From Chiridota heheva (lineage: Eukaryota; Echinodermata; Holothuroidea; Apodida; Chiridotidae): a stretch of 64,000 nucleotides of DNA. The stretch covers positions 598,501-662,500 of the forward strand of contig JAIGNY010000099.1 of the NCBI GenBank assembly GCA_020152595.1. Direction: 5' to 3'. Position numbers and translations under genes: made by a program. The notes beneath the pieces were generated by a model. The model saw nothing but the letters and a program-made list of their open reading frames with translations. It was not told where the DNA came from and did not search any database. Positions 51,201-63,200 of this stretch are shown piece by piece; position 1 is the stretch's first letter; each line of letters begins with the position of its first letter.

Positions 51201-54200
51201 TAATTAGTATGCACACACAACCCCCAATTATGCTCATTTGAACAGTCCCCATGTCCTCTACCCTATGCCAAGTTACATGAATGTACACCATTCATAAGTT
51301 TGACCAAATGTTTAACCAAAAACTTTAACCAGCAAATTGTTATGCAAATAAGCAAATTAGTATGCATACACAGCCCCCCAATCATGCTCATTTGAACAGT
51401 ACCCATGTCCTCTATCCCTATGCCAAGTTACAATAATGTACATTATTCATATCTTAAATTCTGAAAAAGTTTTAACCAAAAAATTCAACAGGACAAATAC
51501 TTTCAATGTTATGCAAATAAGCTAATTAGTATGCACACACAATCCCCCAATCATGCTCATTTAAACAGTACCCATGTCCTACACCCCTATTCTAAATTAC
51601 ATTAATGTACATCATTCATATCTTAAATTATAAAAACGTTTTAAACAAAAACTTTAACGGGACAAATATTTTCAATGCTTTTCAAATAAGCTAATCAGTA
51701 TGCACACACGACACCCCCCAATCATGCACATTAGAATAGTATCCATGTCCTCTACCCCTATGCCAAATTACAATAATGAGCATCATTCATATCTTAAACT
51801 ATGAAAACTTTTTAACCAAAAATTTTAAGCAGACAAATATTTTCAATGTTATACAAAAAAGCTAATTAGTATGCACACCAGGGTTCTAGCTACGGTGGGC
51901 GGCGCTGGGCGGGCCTGCCCAGGACTCGCAATTCCCGCCCACCACTCGGCTTTTAGATTCACTCTTCCGCCCAGCACTCAAAAGTTCAATTTGATTAGAT
52001 AATTAAGTGTTTAAACAGATCTCGTTTTAATCTCGCTCTATTTATGTCATCGGCTGATTTACACACAAAACATAACATACATTACGCACATTAAATTCCG
52101 ATCAAAACAACTGAACTATAGGAATTTAACGCAAGTGAATGTGCATATTGTATTATCATAAAATCACCCATACACGAAGCTCTTTGCATAAACGCACGTA
52201 CAGTACATGCACACAGTTCAGGTTCATGTTTTAATCATTGTGAATCACTGCCAGCAGCTCGCAAAGTCCGTCACTTACCATACAAACAAACTTCAACAAA
52301 GTAGAAATTACATCCCCAAAACCCAAGGCGTGCTTATAGACCAGTCTAAATGTAAGTTACCAATCACATTTGTTATAAACCCTATATGCACTTAACATTA
52401 TAACGGACTAATCGATATTCTTTTGATTTGTGGGGGATTTTATATTGATAGAATCGTAGTTCATAGGAACATGTGCTGCACGATACTGGGACGAAAATAA
52501 AAGCGGTAAAAAGTTTGGGCAAGATGAATAACAATGGAAATTGAGAGAGGAGTTTCGGCATATGTTAGTACCTTTTTTTTTTTTTAAGGGGGGGGGCACT
52601 TTGACAATTGAATATCCATTATATTTCAAATATCCATTGTACATAACAAATATTTTGTAAATCCTCTTAGCATTCCGATTAAAAAAAAAAAAAACCTTTT
52701 TTATTGACAATTTGTCAATAGAAGTGGACTAAATTTGGACAGTTCATCATGGAAGGGGTCTAGGAGGTCACCCTGGATTGTGAACAGTTCTTTAAGGGAG
52801 GGGGCTCTAGGAGGTCACCCTGGATTATCACTGAAGCCCAGCACTCAAACTTGTCTGGCTAGAACCTGATGCACACACAACCCCCCAATCATGCTCATTT
52901 GAACAGTACCCATGTCCTTTACCCCTATGCCAAGTTACATTAATGTACAAAACTTTAACCGGATGCTGACGCCCATGCCGAGGGTAGTAGAATAACTCTA
53001 CTATTCTTTGAATAGTCGAGCTTACAAAGGAAAATCCCCCCCCCCCTCTCCAGCAGTTAATTGGTTAAAGAAATCACTGAAGAAATCATGTTTAGCTAAA
53101 ATTTGTTTCTATAGGTCTATACCTTGGAGTAATGAAGGGCAAGTGCACAGTAGATGGCAAACATGCTGAAATTCGCCTCATCGTTCTGATCAAAGACGTG
53201 CGGAGAGCTGCGTTTGTTGATCATTTGCACCACGCCGATGACAGTTCCACGACTGATGATGGGCATGCAAAGAATATTACGAGTTGTATACCCGGTAGCA
53301 ACATCTACTTCCCTGAAGACAAAAATTGTGTTAAAAAAATTGTTTAAAGCAAATGATGGTTTAAAGGAATATTCCAATGGAATTTCATTTAAATGTATTT
53401 GATAGAGGACAATAAAAGAAACAGATTGGTGAAAAAAAACAAGTTAATATCTTGTTCTACAAGATGTTATTGAATCTTAAAGGTTTTTTTGTCCGTGTAA
53501 AAGAGATGTTGGCCTGAGTCATCATTGTCATCACAGCACTTTCTGTACTAATTCTTTATTTCTTATGAAAAATTGATTGGAGAAGAAAAAAATTCTTCAA
53601 AAATTATCATGAATAGTGTAGAATAAAATGTATAATAATGTTTCCCAATCTGTTTTTGTAACTTATATTTGAATTATGAAAAATTGGCAATTAATTTTCA
53701 AAGAAATACATCAAGATTAGTACAGGAAGTGCTGTGATGACATCATAATGATCATTTCGACAAAAGTCGTTTTTACACGGGCAAGAAAAAGTTCAATAAC
53801 TTCTTTTAGCAATGAGATATCAACATGATTTTCTTACCATTCTGTTTCTTAAATTTTTCTTTATCAGAAACATAAAATGAAACTCCATGGGAATATTCCT
53901 TGAAGTATTCTGTATTCACATCTATTGAGTCAAAATGTGATTTATGGGGCACTCTCCAAATATTTGGCCAACAATTTGGTGGAATTGGAAACTCCGCAAA
54001 ACTGTTATTTGGGTGGGGTATGTAATGCGTTCGGATGTGATCTTTTTTGGTTTAGTAAACAAAGTGAACATTGGCAAAGATGGTCCAAAAGTTGGTGAAA
54101 CTGCAAAATATAATGAACTTTATAGAGATAATTTGCTGTTTACAAAATGATACTTTTTAAAACTTTGTGGAAATTTCTTGCAGAGTTTGATAGCTGCATA

Positions 54201-57200
54201 TATGACAATTCGCTTCCCCCCCCCCTCCCTTCTGCCAATGAATTTTTTTTGCTACATCCTTGTAGTCCCTCTTAGTTCTTTCTTTCTACCTTCAGAAGCA
54301 TGGATGAGTCACTTCTAAATCCTAAGAAAGTAAGATGGACTGTGGGTCTCTAAATACTCTGTACTTCCGTAGTCCACATGATGATTTAATTGCCACATTG
54401 AAAAGTTGGCCAAAGTCCACAGGGGAGGGGAGGGGGTAGGGGAAAAGGGGGTATACCTATCTAATGATGCATGTAACATCTCACCTCCACTAATTGGAAA
54501 ACCCACAAAGTAATATCGACTTTCAAGCAATTTCCAGATACGATTGCATGCCTAACTAACATTCAAGTTTATTTTAATCGCTTATGCGTGAATCGCGTCG
54601 TTGAGCTTGGAAACTGTATCCTATAATTTAATGCGTGAGTAAGCAAGCAATGCAAATCGGAAGCAGGGGTACGTAACTTGATCACCTGACCAGTTTTCTT
54701 TTAATGATCAGGTGTTTAGGACACAATTTTGATGCGCTTCTTGATCGTAATGACCTCTGGGGGCAACACCAAAATTACATCAAGCTGTGGGGAATAACTT
54801 TCTTCTTGATAAACTAAAAAGTTCCACCTAAATATTTGCACGTTAAGGAGTAATTAACAGAAAATGATAATTTGATGTGAAGGATGACCTCTATTATAAA
54901 AAAACAGCATTTTTTGCCATTGTAGATGTGCAATTTACTGATTTTGTGACTTAGGCCACAGTACCAGGTAATGGCACTGATGGCCACAGTACCAGGTAAT
55001 GGCACTGATGGCGACAGTACCAGGTAATGGCACTGATGGCCACAGTACCAGGTAATGGCACTGATGGCCACAGTACCAGGTAATGGCACTGATGGCCACA
55101 GTACCAGGTAATGGCACTGATGGCCACAGTACCAAGTAATGGCACTGATGGCGACAGTACCAGGTAATGGCACTGATGGCCACAGTACCATGGCACTGAT
55201 GGCCACAGTACCAGGTAATGGCACTGATGGCCACAGTACCAGATAATGGCACTGATGGCCACAGTACCAGGTAATGACACTGATGGCCACAGTACCAGGT
55301 AATGGCACTGATGGCCACAGTACCAGGTAATGGCACTGATGGCCACAGTACCAGGTAATGGCACTGATGGCCACAGTACCAGGTAATGGCACTGATGGCC
55401 ACAGGTAATGGCACACAGTGCCAGGTAATGGCACTGATGGCCACAGTACCAAGTAATGGCACTGATGGCCAGTACCAGGCAATGACACTGATGGCCACAG
55501 TACCAGGTAATGGCACTGATGGCCACAGTACCAGGTAATGACACTGATGGCCACAGTACAGGTAACCAGGTAATGGCACTGATGATGGCCACAGTACCAG
55601 GTAATGGCACTGACAGTACCAGGTAATGGCACTGATGGCACTGACAGTAGTACCAGGTAATGGCAATGGCCACTGATGGCACTGATAATGGCCACAGTAC
55701 CAGGTAATGGCACTGATGGCCACAGTACCAGGTAATGGCACTGATGGCCACAGTACCAAGTAATGGCACTGATGGCCACAGTACCAGGTAATGGCACTGA
55801 TGGCCACAGTACCAGGTAATAGCACTGATGGCCACAGTACCAGGTAATGACACTGATGGCCACAGTACCAAGTAATGACACTGATGGCCACAGTACCAGG
55901 TAATGGCACTGATGGCCACAGTACCAGGTAATGGCACTGATGGCCACAGTACCAGGTAATGGCACTGATGGCCACAGTACCAAGGTAATGGCACTGAACA
56001 GTACCAGGTAATAATGGCACTGATGGCCACAGTAAGTAATGGCACTGATGGCCAGTACCAAGTAATGGCATGATGGCCACAGTGGCCAAGTAATGGCACT
56101 GATGGCACTGATGGCCACAGTACCAAGTAATGGCACTGATGGCCACAGTACCAGGTAATGGCACTGATGGCCACAGTACCAGGTAATGGCACTGATGGCC
56201 ACAGAGGTGGCTGATGGCCACAGTACCAGGTAATGGCACTGATGGCCACAGTACCAGGTAATGACACTGATGGCCTGACAGTACCAGGTAATGGACACTG
56301 ATGGCCACAGTACCAGGTAATGGCACTGATGGCCACAGTACCAGGTAATGACACTGATGGCCACAGTACCAGGCAGGTAATGACACTGATGGCCACAGTG
56401 ATGGCCAGGTAATGGCACTGATGGCCACAGTACCAGGTAATGACACTGATGGCCACAGTACCAGGCAATGACACTGATGGCCACAGTACCAGGTAATGAC
56501 ACTGATGGCCACAGTACCAGGCAATGACACTGATGGCCACAGTACCAAGTAATGGCACTGATGGCCACAGTACCATGGCACTGATGGCCACAGTACCAGG
56601 TAATGACACTGATGGCCACAGTACCAGGTAATGACACTGATGGCCACAGTACCAGGTAATGACACTGATGGCCACAGTACCAGGTAATGGCACTGATGGC
56701 CACAGTACCAGGTAATGGCACTGATGGCACAGTGATGGCCACAGTACCAGGTAATGGCACTGATGGCCACAGTACCAGGTAATGGCACTGATGGCCACAC
56801 TGATGGCCACAGTACCAAGTAATGGCACTGATGGCCACAGTACCATGGCACTGATGGCCACAGTACCAGGTAATGGCACTGATGGCCACAGTACCAGGTA
56901 ATGGCACTGATGGCCACAGTACCAGGTAATGACACTGATGGCCACAGTACCAGGTAATGGCACTGATGGCCACAGTACCAAGTAATGGCACTGATGGCCA
57001 CAGTACCAGGTAATGGCACTGATGGCCACAGTACCATGGCACTGATGGCCACAGTACCAGGTAATGGCACTGATGGCCACAGCACCAGGTAATAGCACTG
57101 ATGGCCACAGTACCAGGTAATGACACTGATGGCCACAGTACCAGGTAATGGCACGTGTGGCCACAGTATCAGGTAATGACACTGATGGCCACAGTACCAG

Positions 57201-60200
57201 GTAATGGCATTGATGACCATAGTACCAGGTAATGGCACTGATTAAAATGCAGTTATTGAGTAACTTTCCTTTTAAATGACACAATATAGTCTCTGAATTT
57301 AGAAAGGAAGCCTATCATTACAGTCAATGGGACCTCCAGATGAGAAGTGAATTTTGAGCATTGGCCCACAGTCTACTGATGTTTACAAGAAATTTCAGAA
57401 TAAAGTCCAGTAAAAAATGTGAAGATTGTCCCTAAAACACCACATTATACCAATAAGAAAACATTCAATACCTGTTAAATCTTGCATCACTGTATGCATC
57501 AGGAATGTTCACAACCTCTCCTGTCTTTGCCACATAACCACCAATACCTTTGCTTGTGGAAAACCTAATGCAAAACATAATTTGAAAGTATTAAGGTCAT
57601 TACACACGGAACATGACACAGCGAGCAATTTTTTAGACAATCAGTCAGGAAACAAATATAATACTGTTTTAACTTTTTGCTTACAGATTACGCCCAATCT
57701 TCGCTACAAATTTTCAGTCTTTTCACCCGCAAGAACCTCCATTAAGGTGCAGTGGATATAACTTTTACTCTGCTAGAAGCAATTAAGAAACCCACCACAG
57801 ATAGTTTAGTGATTTTACACATTAGAAATTACACTCCCAGTCATACGCACACAATGGAATTGATTGTGAAGAGCCAGGTATTGTGGATTTGGTTACTGCA
57901 CGGCCAAGTCATGCCTGTAATGTGGGGCTGAGGATTCATATCGACTTTTAAAAGGATGTTTTTGATCAGTGAGTTATAAACACTCTGGTGAAATTGGATG
58001 CAAAGACTGAAAATTTATAGCCAGATTTATTCATCATGCACATGATTAAGTTTATAATTAGGACTTTTTGATAAAACTGGAAAATTTGCTAGAAATGCTT
58101 TTTTGTTCAAATTGTGGAGAAAATTGCTTTAGTGGGGTGTGATTTTCTGTCGCAACACAAATGTTGCTTTAATGGGCGTAGAAACACCTCTTCAATCAAT
58201 TTTCAGTTATCATCCAAAAAACCATATGATGACGATCCATCTCTGAAAACAAGAGGTCAAAATGTTTCTTTCACTTTTGTTTTATTCAATTTTGTTTTAA
58301 AAATCACTTAACACTGTGGAAGTGCAGTAGCTCAAGTGGAAAGAGAGCCAACCTTGAATTCAGAACATATACTGGTTTTAATTTCAGGTAAAAGACCTGT
58401 GTGTAGCCTAGTATTCTTGAGTGAGAGACTCATTCCAATTCCTTCAGTCTACTCAGTTGTTAACTTCTGCATGTCAGCCCACACCCAGAAAGGGGACCTG
58501 AATTTCACTCATTTTCAGTCTGAGAAGTGTCACCCTTATCGGAACAAAATTGTACATGCACTTCCAATAAATTTCAGTCCAACAAAGGTAAAATGAGTAA
58601 CTGCATTGCTAGGAGTTAGCCTGCAATGGACTGGTGTTCAGTCAATGAGAGTCAGTGTTTCTTGTCCACTTGCCTGCGATGGACTGGTGTTCAGTCAATG
58701 AAGAGTCAGAGTCTCTTGTCCACTTGGCTGCGATTGACTGGTGTTCAGTCACTGAAGAGTCAGTGTCTCTTGTCCACTTGCCTGCGATGGACTGGTGTTC
58801 AGTCACTGAAGAGTCAGAGTCTCTTGTCCACTTGCCTGCGATGGACTGGTGTTCAGTCACTGAAGAGTCAGTGTCTCTTGTCCACTTGCCTGCGATGGAC
58901 TGGTGTTCAGTCAATGAGGAGTCAGTGTCTCTTGTCCACTTGCCTGCGATGGACTGGTGTTCAGTCAATGAAGAGTCAGTGTCTCTTGTCCACTTGCCTG
59001 CGATGGACTGGTGTTCAGTCACTGAAGAGTCAGAGTCTCTTGTCCACTTGCCTGCGATGGACTGGTGTTCAGTCAATGAAGAGTCAGAGTCTCTTGTCCA
59101 CTAGCCTGCGATGGACTGGTGTTCAGTCAATAAAGAGTCAGTGTCTCTTGTCCACAAGCCTGCAATGACCTGGTGTTCAGTCACTGAAGAGTCAGAGTCT
59201 CTTGTCTACTTGCCTGCAATGAAGTGGTGTTTAGTCAATGAAGAGTCAGAGTCTCTTGTCTACTTGCCTGCGATGGACTAGTGTTCAGTCAATGAGGAGT
59301 CAGTGTCTCTTGTCCACTTGCCTGCGATGAACTGGTGTTCAGTCAATGAAGAGTCAGAGTCTCTTGTCCACTTGCCTGCGATGGACTGGTGTTCAGTCAA
59401 TGAGGAGTCAGCGTCTCTTGTCCACTTGCCTGCGATGGACTGGTGTTCAGTCAATGAAGACTCAGTGTCTTTTGTCCACTTGCCTGCGATGACCTGGTGT
59501 TCTGTCAATGAAGAGTCAGTGTCTCTTGTCCACTAGCCTGCGATGGACTGGTGTTCAGTCAATAAAGAGTCAGTGTCTCTTGTCCACTAGCCTGCAATGA
59601 CCTGGTGTTCAGTCACTGAAGAGTCAGAGTCTCTTGTCTACTTGCCTGCAATGAAGTGGTGTTTAGTCAATAAAAAGAGTCAGTGTCTTTTGTCCACTTG
59701 CCTGCGATGGACTGGTGTTCAGTCAATGAAGAGTCAGTGTCTCTTGTCCACTTGCCTGCGATGAACTGGTGTTCAGTCACTGAAGAGTCAGAGTCTCTTG
59801 TCCACTTGCCTCCGATGGACTGGTGATCAGTCACTGAAGAGTCAGTGTCTCTTGTCCACCTGCCTGCAATGGACTGGTGTACAGTCAATGAGGAGTCAGT
59901 GTCTCTTGTCCACTTGCCTGCGATGGACTGGTGTTCAGTCAATGAAGAGTCAGAGTCTCTTGTCCACTGGCCAACTAGAGAAAAGCACTGGACTTATGGA
60001 CCTTTATGCTCATGTGGGGATTCAACTTTAAGTCACATTATATACAGTATGTCAACCCACAAATGATAAAAAGAAAACAAATGCTTCAAATTCAATATAA
60101 GCAGGTTACCAAGCTATTTTGAACCAACTTAATAAATTTGGCAGAATACTGCTAGGGACTTGTTTGTCTCTATGGGTACCGGCCTTCTGTCAGCCACACC

Positions 60201-63200
60201 TTGTGCAATAGCCCCTCCCCCAGAGTTCCTGACAGTTGTAACTGATGTTTGTTTAATGTCCCATATTACTTCTATAAAGTTGTTTCCTCATACCCATTAA
60301 TCTTAGAAAAATGAATTTTAACTTTTGTACTACATTTGCTCCTCATTGCAAAGTTTTCTTGATTCATAGCGGCCTTAAATATTATTGATTGAGCTTCTAC
60401 ACTCACCGTATTTGGTTCTTTTTAGTAAAAACAGGTTTGCCTTCGACCTCCCTTCCTTCATCAAATAGATCAGCATAGAGCTCCTCAGTCTGCGCATCCA
60501 CCAGAAAGAAAGCACACCTGTCAGCATTCACCAAACTCTTTGCAAACATCTGCAGAAACAAGATGGAGTATGGACCTCGAGAGTGGATTTATGTCTAAAT
60601 GACACACGACAGAAGCACAAGACATTGGTGAAGACTGCGCTGTACTTAGTTACTTTAAACTTCACACACAAATTATCCACCAATAAGATAAAAACATGAA
60701 ACTAAAAAGAGATGAACACAAAACTGGTGCTATGCATGCAAAAAGTGTTTCAACTGGTGCTATGCAAGCAAGAAGTGTTTCAACTGGTGCTATGCAAGCA
60801 AGAAGTGTTTCAACTGGTGCTATGCAAGCAAGAAGTGTTTCAACTGGTGCTATGCATGCAAGAAGTGTTTCAACTGGTGCTATGCATGCAAGAAGTGTTT
60901 CAACTGGTGCTATGCAAGCAAGAAGTGTTTCAACTGGTGCTATGCAAGCAAGAAGTGTTTCAACTGGTGCTATGCAAGCAAGAAGTGTTTTAACTGGTGC
61001 TATGCATGCAAGAAGTATTTCAACTGGTGCTATGCATGCAAAAAGTGTTTCAACTGGTGATATGCATGCAAGAAGTGTTTCAACTGGTGCTATGTATGCA
61101 AGAAGTGTTTCAACTGGTGCTATGCATGCAAGAAGTGTTTCAACTGGTGCTATGCATGCAAGAAGTGTTTCTCAAAGAGAAAAGTCTTTCGCTGTTTCTT
61201 GAACACATCAGGTACTGTTTCTGATTTCAGATGGTAGATCATTCAAGTTGGACTGGCCTGATGCAAAGCTTGACTACTTACTTCCTTTCTTGAAGCAACA
61301 GCAACCACAATCTTGGACAAAACTGTTGGGACAGTTCAGGGTTGCAAGAAGCTAAATATTTAGTGTTAAATATCTATTAATTTCTTTGTGATTTTAAACT
61401 CTGCAACTCCCCTCCCCCATCTTCTCCCCTTTCCAATCATTAGAAATGGCTTTGCCTAAAAGCAGGAACATCTCAAGCGGCACTCAAATGAAGCAGGGCC
61501 AGTCGGAGTAAAAGTTATATATTTCTTTTGTTTCCCAAACCACTAAACTGTATACAGTTTCACCTCTCCAAGGCTCCTTCAAGATAACAACAACTCCCAC
61601 TGGTGTTACATGGTATTTTTAGTGACACACATCTGAATATAATAGCATTCCTTTGTAAAATAAGTCTGGCGAAAGGTGAAATGAACTATGAGCATAGACC
61701 TATTTATACCTCAATGTTATGATGCAAAGGTAATCTTGTGAAATGATCCTTCAAAATTGCAGACCAAATTTTTAAGCAGTGCCTTTACTTAATGATGTTG
61801 GATTTTCTGTGAATTAGCCTATATACAAATAATATCAAAAACCCCATCCTGATTACAAATGATAGCATACAGAATGAAGAGCCATACAAAAGTGTCATTA
61901 TTTATGATGTATGAGCATTAAATAATACAGAGTAGAAAAGTATGTGGATGAAAAGCAGTACATAATTTTATGATGCATTTGAACAAGTTTTGTCCAAGAT
62001 TGTAGTGTGAGTTGGTCAGCTGAGGATCTCAGAGGTCAGTTGGGCTGATAAATAAGCTCAATTAGGCTGATAAATAAGCTCGGTTAGGCTGATGAATAAG
62101 CTCAGTTGGGCTGAATTTTTTTGAATATGCCCTGAATATAAGATAGTGTATGTTTAATTGTGGAAACATTTAAAGATATAAATCAAAAGGTAAAAGTGTA
62201 CTCGTGAGTTGGTGAAGAAATGACTTTCATATCCTGTTCTTTGTTTAGAAAACAGTAGCTTATTTAGCACAAGACACACAGAGAAGTTTTCATGTAACTG
62301 CTAACATATTTTATTTAAAATCTATTACACTAAGTTTAGTGATGAAATAATACTTACTTTAAAAGACTCTCTTAATACCTGCTTACATAACCAATAGTCA
62401 AAGCCATCAAAGGTGGAAAATATTTCACTAAAAATCCCACAGACTTTTGAGGTATTTATGACTGTTATATTCAATTCCAATCGACTGTAATATCAAGTGT
62501 TTTCTACACTGATTGAACGTTAAACTTGAATATCTCCTAAATGGTAAAAAAGATATAATTTGTAACATTTCCTTAGCCAAACAACTTGAAAAGGACAGTT
62601 GAGAAAGAGAAAGAGAGAGCTTGGGTGGAATAGTTTCAGGAAAGAGACAGAATTTGGCAGAGACAGGAAGAAATGGAAGAAGGTACTTTACGAAGCTTTA
62701 ATCTCCAAAGTCAGGAGAGAAGAATTCCCCCCCGCCCCCCCACATCCTTCTGTGTCATAAGTTCCCTTTCATACAAGATGAAGATCTATAAGCTTCACCA
62801 CTAAATGAATCCTCTAATATTGAAGTATAGGAAGTAATTTGATGCAATGAAGAATTCTCATTAAATATGAGTCTGTGATTTATTATTGCTGCTTAGACAT
62901 TGACAGATACGTGTCATTTTGACAAAGATTTGAAAGCTTGTAAATAAAAAATCTAAAACTTGATATTTCTAACATTTAATTTAATACATTTGTCAACTTA
63001 TCTAGAAAAAAATGAATTTATAACTAAATGATATTCTTTAATGTGTTCTGTTAACTTTTACCATAAATATTCATAACAGATTCATTAAGTGTGCAAGCTC
63101 TTTCCTTTCAGTATGCTATCATAGGGGCATTGATAATATGCCCAACGTGCATCAGATAGAGGCATCATATTACACTGGCGCATGTTGGCAATGTAATTAG

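Noticed and set aside
53118..53312. PDE5 or PDE11 as identity of the minus-strand gene
   Set aside because: [15 protein letters not shown], the DLFDEG..EGKPVF segment and the NLAQW end fit PDE10A better. A formal tree would be needed to exclude an early PDE2/5/6/10/11 relative.
54814..57284. Three overlapping minus-strand frames of about 770 codons
   Set aside because: All are readings of the same 28-bp tandem repeat; no start context, domain or splice structure supports a protein.
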